DNA of 31,449 nucleotides from the IMG/VR virus record IMGVR_UViG_3300038566_000237, positions 1 through 31,449 of that record; one strand, given 5' to 3'. The position numbers were made by a program, and so were the translations under genes. Source of the DNA: a virus. The notes under the pieces are model-generated. The model was not told the origin of the DNA, searched no databases, and saw nothing but the letters and a program-made list of their open reading frames with translations. Shown piece after piece: positions 7,306 to 15,585 of the stretch; position 1 is the stretch's first letter, and each line of letters begins with the position of its first letter.

Positions 7306-7350
7306 TTTGTTTTAGTTTTATTATTTATTGGGTAAGAAAGGAGATCACCA

Positions 7351-8337
7351 ATGAAATTATTAAATATGTTAATCTCTATATTCTCAGGCCTAGGCCAAAG
7401 AGGATCATTTGAGATCGATGAAGCTTTTGTTGAAACGTATAAATCTAATGTTTATATGCTTTCTCAACAATCAGATGCCAGATTGGCAAAAAACTGTCGT
7501 CAAGAAATGCAAGAAGGTGAGACAGATTACTATGAGAGATTAGGTCTAGCGGAAGCTAACAAGATTACTGATCGTCATGGTGACACTCTTCACAGCAACA
7601 CACCTCACAGTAAACGTGCTGTTGACCTTGAAGAAGCAGATTACTCTGACCTTATCGACAAGATGGATAGAGTTAAACTTCTTATCAATCCTGACGATGC
7701 TTATGTTAAAGCGGCTGTTAATGGTATCAATAGATACAAAGACGATGTTTTCATCACTGCAGCTCTTGGTAATACAAGAACTGGTAAAAAAGGTGCTGTT
7801 AATGTTGCTCTTCCAAGTTCTCAAAAAGTCGGAGCTACAAACGGTACTGCTTCAAGCGGTCTGAATGTACTTACTCTTACTATCGTTTCTGAGAAGTTTG
7901 ATAGTAATGATGTAGATGAAGATATTCCTAAGTATTTTGCTTATTCTGGTAAGCAAAAGCAAAACATGTTGAATGAGACAGAAGTTACTTCTTCTGATTA
8001 CAACACTGTAAAAGCTCTTGTTCAAGGACAAGTAGATACATTTATGGGATTTAAGTTTATTAGAAGTGAAAGACTTCCTATCACTACTGCTTCAATCACT
8101 ACTTTCGTAGCTGCTACAGGTGCGATTACAGGTGGAGGGGCTACTATCGCTGCAGGTGCGAGAAGATGTATTGCATGGGCAGAAGATGGAATGCTTTTCG
8201 CTACAGGTATCGATCTAATGGTTAGAATCGATGAATTACCAACTAAAAGATACTCAACACAAGTCTATGCTGCACACCAAGTAGGTTCATGTAGAATGGA
8301 AGAAGAAAAAGTTGTTGAAGTACTTTGTGCTGAATAA
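7351..8337 (+). CDS. Major capsid protein
   Basis: The shell subunit, 328 residues, presumably with the HK97 fold. The N-terminal part (FVETYKSNVYMLSQQSDARL, then EMQEGETDYYERLG) and the middle (YSDLIDKMDRVKLLINPDDA, YVKAAVNGINRYKDDVF) match the capsid family that accompanies head-to-tail connector portals in podoviruses. The C-terminus ends with GIDLMVRIDELPTKRYSTQV and VGSCRMEEEKVVEVLC. It has the strongest ribosome site in the region (AAAGGAG), its own promoter, and codon use visibly different from its neighbours (many CTT and GCT codons), as expected for the most expressed gene. Confidence is high from context plus pattern. Confidence 0.92.
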   Translation: MKLLNMLISIFSGLGQRGSFEIDEAFVETYKSNVYMLSQQSDARLAKNCRQEMQEGETDYYERLGLAEANKITDRHGDTLHSNTPHSKRAVDLEEADYSDLIDKMDRVKLLINPDDAYVKAAVNGINRYKDDVFITAALGNTRTGKKGAVNVALPSSQKVGATNGTASSGLNVLTLTIVSEKFDSNDVDEDIPKYFAYSGKQKQNMLNETEVTSSDYNTVKALVQGQVDTFMGFKFIRSERLPITTASITTFVAATGAITGGGATIAAGARRCIAWAEDGMLFATGIDLMVRIDELPTKRYSTQVYAAHQVGSCRMEEEKVVEVLCAE

Positions 8338-8349
8338 TAGGGGGAAACT

Positions 8350-8808
8350 ATGGCAAATTTAAATGGAGATAACTACGCTCTAGGACTAGCTAGCCCTAAA
8401 GCAAAAATTGAAAACGGTGCAGTTTTCGGTAAGATTCATAATCTTAGAGAAAGCTACACAATTAGTGCAGCTCTAGCTGATGGTGATTTAATTTTAGGTC
8501 CACTTCTTCCAAAAGGTGCTGTTGTTATGGATGCGAAACTTCATATCGACGCTACTTTAGGGACAGGCGGTATCCTGACTTTAGGTCATTTAGTTGGTGA
8601 CGGAGCTGTTGAAGCTGAAGACCTTGATGCTTTCGTTCCTGCCGTTGACGGTGGTGGACAAGCAGCTCTTGGTAGAATGGCAGCTTCTAGCATTGGATTA
8701 TACAAGCAATTTTCTGAAGCGGTTAGAGTAGTCGCAGATTGTACAGAAGCTTCTTCTGTTACTTCTGGTGTTACAATCAGCTTCGATATTTCGTATATAA
8801 TCAACTAA
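8350..8808 (+). CDS. Probable head decoration protein
   Basis: A protein of 152 residues directly after the capsid gene, with good spacing and a GGGG ribosome site. Small residues (Gly, Ala) and beta-prone segments dominate. The section ALADGDLILGPLLPKGAVVM followed by DAKLHIDATLGTG is typical of a family found just downstream of the capsid gene in many podoviruses. These are thought to be head decoration or minor head proteins. Codon use is like that of the capsid gene, so it is probably made in large amounts. It lies in the same transcript between the capsid promoter and the terminator at 8823. The exact role is inferred. Confidence 0.7.
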   Translation: MANLNGDNYALGLASPKAKIENGAVFGKIHNLRESYTISAALADGDLILGPLLPKGAVVMDAKLHIDATLGTGGILTLGHLVGDGAVEAEDLDAFVPAVDGGGQAALGRMAASSIGLYKQFSEAVRVVADCTEASSVTSGVTISFDISYIIN

Positions 8809-8822
8809 GAAATACAAAATAC

Positions 8823-8851
8823 GGGAGGAGATTCGTCTTCTCCCTTTTTTT
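8823..8851 (+). terminator. Rho-independent terminator with UUCG loop
   Basis: GGGAGGAGA (8823-8831) pairs with TCTTCTCCC (8836-8844) over nine positions, one of them G-U, closing a TTCG tetraloop. Seven T follow (8845-8851). It ends the capsid and decoration transcript just before the tail genes. Confidence 0.94.
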
Positions 8852-8867
8852 ATATGGAGAGATATAA

Positions 8868-9452
8868 ATGGCAACATCTAAGGTACAGATATGTAATTCT
8901 GCGTTAATTAAATTAGGTGTTGAAAAGATTTCTTCATTTTCAGAGACTTCAAAAGCTGCAGTATTATGTAGCGAACAATATGATAAAGTACGTAAAAAGG
9001 TTTTAAGATCCCATATTTGGGATTTTGCACTTAAAAGGCAAGAACTATCCAAGCTAGTTTCCGTTCCTTTATTCGATTATGACTCACAATTTGCATTACC
9101 TACCGATTGCTTACGTCCAGTAGAGACTCATTTAGGGACTCAAGTAGACTTCGTAGTGGAAGGTAAATATTTATTAATGAATAGTACTTCCTGTAAACTC
9201 CTATATATTTCAGATATTGAGGACGTTTCTTTCTTTGATACCTATTTCGAAGAAGCTTTAGCTTATTGGATAGCGGCAGATCTTGCCTATCCGCTAAAAC
9301 AAGATTTAGGATTAAGCGATAGAATGAAACAAAATGCACTAATGGAGATAGCAGATGCTAGATCTTTCGATGCTCAACAAGGTAGACTATCTAAAATGTT
9401 ACAAGAAGATGTGTGGTTAAATAGTAGAATATCGGGAACGGGTACACCATAA
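8868..9452 (+). CDS. Tail adaptor protein (T7 gp11, tail tubular A-like)
   Basis: Connects the portal to the nozzle of the short tail. The 194 residues start with the family signature VQICNSALIKLGVEKI, followed by the helix CSEQYDKVRKKVLRSHIWDF and the loop FALPTDCLRPV. The C-terminal part has FEEALAYWIAADLAYPLKQD, again typical. The ribosome site is GGAGAG. The stop overlaps the next start as TAATG, coupling adaptor and nozzle. The length matches T7 gp11-like proteins. Confidence 0.92.
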   Translation: MATSKVQICNSALIKLGVEKISSFSETSKAAVLCSEQYDKVRKKVLRSHIWDFALKRQELSKLVSVPLFDYDSQFALPTDCLRPVETHLGTQVDFVVEGKYLLMNSTSCKLLYISDIEDVSFFDTYFEEALAYWIAADLAYPLKQDLGLSDRMKQNALMEIADARSFDAQQGRLSKMLQEDVWLNSRISGTGTP

Positions 9453-11665
9453 TGGCAGATTTTACTAAAATTTTAAATAACTTCACTGGCGGAAAGGTGT
9501 CGGATAGGTTTAAAGGAAGATTTGATCTTCAATTCTATCAAAATTCTTTAGAGGAGCTTAAGAATTTTTATATTGGAAAAATAGGTGGGATCTTCAAAAG
9601 AACAGGCACAGTCGCAGTATGTGATGTTACTAATCATAGTGCGAGTATCGCTGACAAATATCAAAGTATCCCCTTCGATGCAGGAAACGGTACATCTTAT
9701 GTATTTATGTTCCCCAATAAGCCACTCAAAGCAGGGGTTTCTGGATTTAATTTAGGGGAAGTTTTTATATACGAGAACGATGATACTCTATTAGGATCTG
9801 AAACTATAGTATCAGGGCAGTATGTTACAAGTACTCCTTTAGATTGGACACCGCAAGTAGCTTCTTTTTCTGATGGTATGTGGAAATACTGTCAAGTAGG
9901 GGATCTTTTATTTCTAACCCACTCATCTGGATACCAAAGACCCTTGACCGTAGCTAGACTTAAGGACGTTTCACTTGGGGAAGTGTTTATATTTGATTAT
10001 TACGACTCTTTTAATATCACTAACCCCCCTGTCGGGGCTTCAGAAACCTTAAGACAACCTTATAATAAGCCCAATATATCTTCTCTTACAATGTCCATAA
10101 CAGGTACTACATTGACGGCGTCTGTGGCCATATTTGAAGATACTATGGAAGGATCTTATATGAGGATCGGAAGCGGCACTGAAGATGTGGTAAGACTAGT
10201 CACATATTTAACTTCTACTACATTTACCATATCCTACGTTATAGGGTCTGCCCCTACAGCTTCTACAGATGATTGGAGACTATCTTCCTGGTCAAACTAC
10301 TATGGATACCCTACATCAGTAACCTATTTTCAGCAGAGATTATTTTGGGGTGGAACTGCATTTAAGCAGTATGAAACAGTATGGGGGAGCCTGGTCGGTA
10401 ACTTATTTCACATGATGGTAGATAGGCTAGATCAAGATTCTTCATCTGACGTATCAGGTGTCAATTATTTTGGAGACTCTACTCCAGCAGATCCAGTATC
10501 CTTTATTCCGGCTTCTCAAGAAGCAAACGCTGTCAAGTGGTTAGCAGGGACTAGGCGACTTATGATAGGTACCGCAAATGGAGAATTTATCGCAAACGGG
10601 TTTGACGGTAGTATAGATATTATAGAAAATTCTAATTATGGATCGGAAAACGCACAAATAGTAAAAGCAGGAAAAGACCTGATTTATATTGGCAAAAACC
10701 GCAGAAGTTTAAGAACATACAGATATTCTGAGGAGAACGGATCTTGGCTATCTGATGATTTAAGCTCAAAAGCGGAAGATATGTTCCTGGATGATGATGA
10801 ATCAACATCCACTTATATAAGACAAACAGCCTGGAACGCATCAGATAAACTATTATGGGTTTTGATGAGTGACGGAAAGTTGTTTGGATTTAACTACGAT
10901 CCTGAGTACGGACTCAAAGGATGGTTTAAATACGAGATAGCAGACTCTACTGCAGAAGTTATAAGCCTGTGTGTATTGCCTAGTGTTGACAGGACTCGGA
11001 ACCAAACAATATTTTTAGTAAAAAGGAACATGGCAGGAGCAGGAGGTGATGTATATTATCTCGAAAAAGACTTCGGAGAATATACCCAGTCGTCCCTTCA
11101 TCCTACATTATCTACTGAAGATATCCTTAGATATCCTAGGTTTGTAGACTTTGGGAATATCGCTACTGCGGATTCTAGCGGAGAAATAGATGGACAGCCT
11201 GCAGATTTTGTAGGGGAGTTTTTTGATTGTGTTTACTTTACTGACTCCGAAGTAGGGTATCAATTAAATGTAGAGATGATCGATAATACGTCTAATCCTA
11301 AACTAGATTATACTTTCCCGACTAATGCTAGAGTCATTTATGGGTATGAATATTCCGCAGAAATGAAAATGTTACCTATGGATTCTGGCGGAGTATTAGG
11401 ATCTGCAATATCTGATTTAAAAGACATTTCAAGACTTTATGTAAAACTTTATAAAAGTATGGGATTTAAGATAGGGTCTAAGGATCAGAGATCAGGACTA
11501 GATCTAAGTTTTGAAACAGTATCTTATGATGATCTAGTGACAAAAGAAAAAGAGATCTTTTTATTTGATAACCCTGACTCTGAAGAACAGGCTATAATAA
11601 GAAGTAATGGACCGTATCCACTTAATATTTTAGCAATGATTATTAAAGGGGATAGTAAGCGATGA
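9452..11665 (+). CDS. Tail nozzle protein (T7 gp12, tail tubular B-like)
   Basis: Forms the tip of the short tail through which DNA leaves. The 737 residues begin with the family pattern NNFTGGKVSDRFKGRFDLQF, then LEELKNFYIGKIGGIFKRTG. Further typical sections are YYGYPTSVTYFQQRLFWGG, AVKWLAGTRRLMIGTANGEF and YLEKDFGE, rich in beta strands. Length is close to T7 gp12. It overlaps the adaptor stop as TAATG at its start and the next gene as ATGA at its end. Confidence 0.93.
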   Translation: MADFTKILNNFTGGKVSDRFKGRFDLQFYQNSLEELKNFYIGKIGGIFKRTGTVAVCDVTNHSASIADKYQSIPFDAGNGTSYVFMFPNKPLKAGVSGFNLGEVFIYENDDTLLGSETIVSGQYVTSTPLDWTPQVASFSDGMWKYCQVGDLLFLTHSSGYQRPLTVARLKDVSLGEVFIFDYYDSFNITNPPVGASETLRQPYNKPNISSLTMSITGTTLTASVAIFEDTMEGSYMRIGSGTEDVVRLVTYLTSTTFTISYVIGSAPTASTDDWRLSSWSNYYGYPTSVTYFQQRLFWGGTAFKQYETVWGSLVGNLFHMMVDRLDQDSSSDVSGVNYFGDSTPADPVSFIPASQEANAVKWLAGTRRLMIGTANGEFIANGFDGSIDIIENSNYGSENAQIVKAGKDLIYIGKNRRSLRTYRYSEENGSWLSDDLSSKAEDMFLDDDESTSTYIRQTAWNASDKLLWVLMSDGKLFGFNYDPEYGLKGWFKYEIADSTAEVISLCVLPSVDRTRNQTIFLVKRNMAGAGGDVYYLEKDFGEYTQSSLHPTLSTEDILRYPRFVDFGNIATADSSGEIDGQPADFVGEFFDCVYFTDSEVGYQLNVEMIDNTSNPKLDYTFPTNARVIYGYEYSAEMKMLPMDSGGVLGSAISDLKDISRLYVKLYKSMGFKIGSKDQRSGLDLSFETVSYDDLVTKEKEIFLFDNPDSEEQAIIRSNGPYPLNILAMIIKGDSKR

Positions 11666-12102
11666 GTTTTTTAGCAGCAGCGGCGATTGCCGTATCAGCA
11701 TATTCAGCTTGGCAGAGTGTAGAAGAAGGTAAGGCAGAGGCAAGTGCGTTTAAAGATGCAGCTAGGGCCAAACAAAGACAAGCTAAGAAGTTAATGGAAA
11801 GAGCTAAGATGAATGAAGGTTTCACTCGTCTAAAAGGTAAATCTTTCCAGGGACAGCAAAAAGCGGCTTTCGCTTCATCAGGTGTCGATATTAGTTCAGG
11901 GATAGCGTTGTCTGCTTTCGAAGATACAGCAAGAAAGATTGAAAGACAGATTGAAATAGACATGATTACAGCAAGAGCGGAAGCTAACTCTATACTTATG
12001 GGTGCTGATTTAGATTTAACTAAAGCAGGTATGGCCCAAAGTGCAGGAGAGAAACAAGCGTTCAGTCAGATAATGCAGACTGGATTTATGCTGGCCAAGT
12101 AG
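11662..12102 (+). CDS. Small internal virion (ejection) protein, T7 gp14-like by position
   Basis: A protein of 146 residues, Ala-rich and helical. It starts with a short hydrophobic segment (SFLAAAAIAVSAYSAW) and continues with charged helices (AARAKQRQAKKLMERAKMNE, then the conserved-looking QGQQKAAFASSGVDISSG). This fits the small ejection protein that follows the nozzle in T7-like phages and helps form the channel through the cell envelope. The start overlaps the nozzle stop as ATGA. The assignment rests on composition, the 'ASSGVDISSG' section often seen in this family, and order. Confidence 0.8.
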   Translation: MSFLAAAAIAVSAYSAWQSVEEGKAEASAFKDAARAKQRQAKKLMERAKMNEGFTRLKGKSFQGQQKAAFASSGVDISSGIALSAFEDTARKIERQIEIDMITARAEANSILMGADLDLTKAGMAQSAGEKQAFSQIMQTGFMLAK

Positions 12103-12112
12103 GGGACAATAA

Positions 12113-14296
12113 ATGGCAAGAATACCATCATTAACAGATAACTCGCAAATCTCTACTAGAGTACAAGCGGATCCAACTTTATCCCCAGATGCAGCAGGGC
12201 AAGCAAATCGTCAAAACGCTGCAATAGCTTCTCAAGCATCACAAGGATTAATGCAATTATACCAAAGACAAGCAAAGGAAGCAGAAAGAGTAACATACAC
12301 TAAGAAGTCCATCGAAGCGACGAAAGGAGCTAACGATGAGATACGTGTATTAGATGAACAATTTATCGGCAGCGATTACACAGGCTACGCCGATGAAGGG
12401 ATTAAACGTCTACGTAAAAGAAATGAGCAGATGATAAATGAAGCTCCTGCAGGGATTAAACAACAACTATCCCTAGACTTAGAGAGGAATCTTTTAAGAC
12501 ATGAGCAGAAATTTAGAGCGACTGAAGCTCAAAGAAAATCAGAATACGCTATATTCGAAACAAGTGACCAAATAAAACTAGCAGGACAAGACTCATATAA
12601 TAAATGGGACCCTATGGAATCAGCAGAGAAAACTGCTATGGTTCGCTCTCAAGTTATGTCATCTTCTCTATATGATGAGAGGGCGAGGAGAGCTATAGAT
12701 AAACAACTATCTAACGTAAATCAAGATATGATTCAAGGGGTTTACGATAGAGGTAATATTGGAGAGATGAGTCAAGCGGTTGCGGATCTTAAAGATGAAG
12801 ATATGTCCGTACTGTTTTCCGATATGGATATTAAAGATAAAGCTAGAGGAATAGCTAAGTTAGAGAGAAGAATTGAAGCGAAGAAATCAGAGTCCGTATC
12901 CAACACAAATAGAGACTTTAAAGAGTTAAACATCTCATTAAGGTCAAATACTTTAAATATATCCGACCCTGCTGTTAGAGCGGCGTCAGAGGATTTAAAG
13001 AATAAAGTTAAGACGGTTATGGAACCTGAAGACGCTGATAGGATGATCAAAGAAATAGAGTTAAACGAAGTAACGAATAGACTTGTTAATGAAAATCCTT
13101 TCAACATATTTACCTTAGATACTGAAATAGCTTCTAAAGTTTTAACTGAAGATACTGAAGACCTCATTGATCGAGGGTTTGAAAAAGCTAAAGCTAAAGC
13201 AGTATTAGATGATGTTAAATCTAAGATGATGGATGAATTTAAAAAGTCCCCTTCTGATTTCGTGGTTAAATACGATAGAGAGATCGCAGAGAAAGCTATG
13301 GGATTGTTATCAGAAGACGCTTCTCCTAAAGATTACAAAGAGTATATCGGAAGTGTAGACGCTATTTACGATAGAATGGGATTAGAGAAGAAAGATAGGA
13401 AATATTTGCCTAGTGGACTTGTTAAGCATTACGGTGGAAATACTCAGCAATTTATAGATGCAGGTGACTATAAATCCGCATCCGTGTTACTTGAGGATTT
13501 TAAGAATAAGACAGGTGAAGACATCTATAAAGTCTACGATGAATTAGGTATCGATAAGAAAGTAGGTATTACTTTAGAAATAGATGATTTCCAAGAAAGA
13601 TCGAATGTAATCAAGAATCTAATGACAGCTAAAAAAGGTATTGAACCTGAGTTTAAGTTAGGGTTTGAAGAGAGCAATAACGATATTAAACAAGAGCTGG
13701 CCAAAGACGACTTCTTCAAAGCAATGTTAGCGATGGATGGAGGGCAAGGGTCTTTCACTAAAGAAAACGGCATGGCATTGATGGATGTCGCTGTAGTTGA
13801 ATATAAAGCATCTAGAGTGAACGGAGCGAATGAAGATGATGCTAAGAAAGCAGCATTTAAAGCCTTCAATAAAAACTATGAGGTAATAGATAACGGGGCT
13901 TACCCTATACCTGTTAGAAAAATACCAGGTAATGATCCTAAGAAAATAGAAGAGTTTATAGATTTTTATAAAGGTGATGTGGATTACGTAGGCAAGTTAG
14001 GTTTAAATAACTTGAAGACTCCTAGTGGTGTCGATCTTCCTGCGGATACTACAAACGAGAATATCGCAGAAAGAGGTAAGTGGGTTTACAATAAGAAATC
14101 CGATAGCTTGATGTTACTTATGCGAGATGAGAGCGGCATACTTTCTAAAGTGACAAAGAAAGGTACTAACGAAGTATTCTCTATTTCTTTAAAAGAAGCA
14201 GCGATACAAGGTGAAGAAGAAGTAAAGCAAGCCAGGAAACAAGCGTTTTTAAAACGTAACTTTGGTAGAGTAAGTCCTCATAGGATTATGAGATGA
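12113..14296 (+). CDS. Internal virion (ejection) protein, T7 gp15-like by position
   Basis: A protein of 727 residues, almost wholly charged and helical. The N-terminus (LSPDAAGQANRQNAAIASQA, then LMQLYQRQAKEAERVTYTKK) is typical of the second ejection protein of podoviruses. No membrane segment and no enzyme motif are visible. It lies between the gp14-like and the larger ejection proteins, in the order known from T7. The end overlaps the next gene as ATGA. In T7 this class forms part of the DNA channel in the periplasm; here that is inference from order and composition. Confidence 0.78.
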   Translation: MARIPSLTDNSQISTRVQADPTLSPDAAGQANRQNAAIASQASQGLMQLYQRQAKEAERVTYTKKSIEATKGANDEIRVLDEQFIGSDYTGYADEGIKRLRKRNEQMINEAPAGIKQQLSLDLERNLLRHEQKFRATEAQRKSEYAIFETSDQIKLAGQDSYNKWDPMESAEKTAMVRSQVMSSSLYDERARRAIDKQLSNVNQDMIQGVYDRGNIGEMSQAVADLKDEDMSVLFSDMDIKDKARGIAKLERRIEAKKSESVSNTNRDFKELNISLRSNTLNISDPAVRAASEDLKNKVKTVMEPEDADRMIKEIELNEVTNRLVNENPFNIFTLDTEIASKVLTEDTEDLIDRGFEKAKAKAVLDDVKSKMMDEFKKSPSDFVVKYDREIAEKAMGLLSEDASPKDYKEYIGSVDAIYDRMGLEKKDRKYLPSGLVKHYGGNTQQFIDAGDYKSASVLLEDFKNKTGEDIYKVYDELGIDKKVGITLEIDDFQERSNVIKNLMTAKKGIEPEFKLGFEESNNDIKQELAKDDFFKAMLAMDGGQGSFTKENGMALMDVAVVEYKASRVNGANEDDAKKAAFKAFNKNYEVIDNGAYPIPVRKIPGNDPKKIEEFIDFYKGDVDYVGKLGLNNLKTPSGVDLPADTTNENIAERGKWVYNKKSDSLMLLMRDESGILSKVTKKGTNEVFSISLKEAAIQGEEEVKQARKQAFLKRNFGRVSPHRIMR

Positions 14297-15585
14297 GTTT
14301 ACTAAAACAAGAAACTATAAGTATTTCAGATAATTTCCCAGAAGCCACAGGGGAAGCAGGACTTAGAGATATCTGGAACGCTTCCCAAGATAACACTATG
14401 ACATTGACGGAGAGTTGGTTTCAAAATGAGGCGAGAGAGACTGCATCTAAAATAGGGAAGAAGCTAACGGCGGAAGAAGCTAATAAGAGATTTCCTGGGC
14501 TAGGTGCGGATAGAGAAGTTTCTGAAGGTGAAGCTCAGTATTTATATGATTGGAAGAAAGAGAGAGCGGATAGACAATCTATAATAGATTCCGCTTCAGG
14601 TTCCTTTTTGAAAGGTACTGCATGGCCATTCATTGCAAGTATGGGAGATTCATTAACCGACCCTGCAGAAGTGGCCATAGGATTACTCACTGGTGGTATA
14701 GGTAATGGACTCGCTAAAGGTGCAGGGCTAGGAAAGAAATTATTGATAGATAGTGCAGAGGGGATGTTAAGTCAGGCCATAGCTGAAACACCTATCATGT
14801 ACGAAACAAATGAAAGCTTCGAGACATATACCTCAAAACAATTTGCTAAAAATGCTTTATTGGGCGGTATTATTCAAGGCGGAATTAACTTCGGAGCGAG
14901 TGTAGCTTATAGAGGATCTGCTAAAGCTTTAACTTTTGCAGGAGAGAAAACTACAGAGAACTTAATTAAACTGCAGAAGTCCTTAGAATCAAAAGGTATT
15001 AATTCTGCTCCTGTATTAGATAAAATAATTAAGAAAATAGACGACACATATGTAAATAGCACACCTATTCTTAAGGAATCCATAAATACAAAATTTCCTG
15101 AATTATTAGAAGAAGGGATGGACACTCCTGATTTAATGCTAAAGAAGGTATTTAAGGAATTTGAAGACGGTAATATATCTGAAGAGATGATGGAAGATTT
15201 CGTACAAGACGCTTTTGATAGAGGGGTAGACCCTGAAGTTATGGCTTTGGCGGTAGATGATTCGGCAATGCAGTTTAGTGATGAATTTATCGAAGAGATA
15301 AAAGAAACTGCAATGGATGAAAAGAATAGGACAGGGTTTACAGATAAATACGATAAAGAATTAGACGAGATTGAAGTACGTCCAGCAGAGCAGATTGATA
15401 AAGACATAGCTGAAAATTATAGGGCCACAATCGAAAACCTCCCTGAAGAGGATTTAGAATTAGATATTGAAATGGATGACGGGAGAGTTATCAAACTAAA
15501 AGATTTAGACTCAGAAGTTAAAGCTAAACAGGATGAACAAATGGCACTTACGGAATATGCAGCTTGTTTGAGAGGGGTTGAATAA
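14293..15585 (+). CDS. Internal virion (ejection) protein with hydrophobic segments
   Basis: A protein of 430 residues. The first 110 are polar and helical. Residues about 136-156 (AIGLLTGGIGNGLAKGAGLG) and about 186-208 (ALLGGIIQGGINFGASVAY) are glycine-rich hydrophobic stretches that could insert in membranes. The rest is acidic. The order suggests the N-terminal part of what is one giant protein (gp16-like) in T7, with the next gene as the C-terminal part. No lysozyme or transglycosylase motif is visible. Translation is coupled at both ends: ATGA with the previous gene, TAATG with the next. Confidence 0.7.
   Translation: MSLLKQETISISDNFPEATGEAGLRDIWNASQDNTMTLTESWFQNEARETASKIGKKLTAEEANKRFPGLGADREVSEGEAQYLYDWKKERADRQSIIDSASGSFLKGTAWPFIASMGDSLTDPAEVAIGLLTGGIGNGLAKGAGLGKKLLIDSAEGMLSQAIAETPIMYETNESFETYTSKQFAKNALLGGIIQGGINFGASVAYRGSAKALTFAGEKTTENLIKLQKSLESKGINSAPVLDKIIKKIDDTYVNSTPILKESINTKFPELLEEGMDTPDLMLKKVFKEFEDGNISEEMMEDFVQDAFDRGVDPEVMALAVDDSAMQFSDEFIEEIKETAMDEKNRTGFTDKYDKELDEIEVRPAEQIDKDIAENYRATIENLPEEDLELDIEMDDGRVIKLKDLDSEVKAKQDEQMALTEYAACLRGVE

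Larger units (their letters stand above)
7092..7350 (+). other. Regulatory region before the major capsid gene
   Basis: These 259 bases carry no gene. They hold, in order, a terminator hairpin (7135-7180), a sigma70-like promoter (7184-7212) and an untranslated leader of about 130 bases ending in the ribosome site AAAGGAG before ATG 7351. The arrangement separates transcription of the capsid gene from that of the upstream packaging genes. Confidence 0.8.

Noticed and set aside
7213-7350. A hammerhead or other known ribozyme in the capsid leader
   Set aside because: A GTCGAAAA section looked suggestive, but the CUGANGA core and the needed helices are absent.
7546-7864. Open frames within the capsid gene on both strands
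   Set aside because: They are shadows of the strong codon bias of the capsid gene. No ribosome sites and no recognisable protein pattern.
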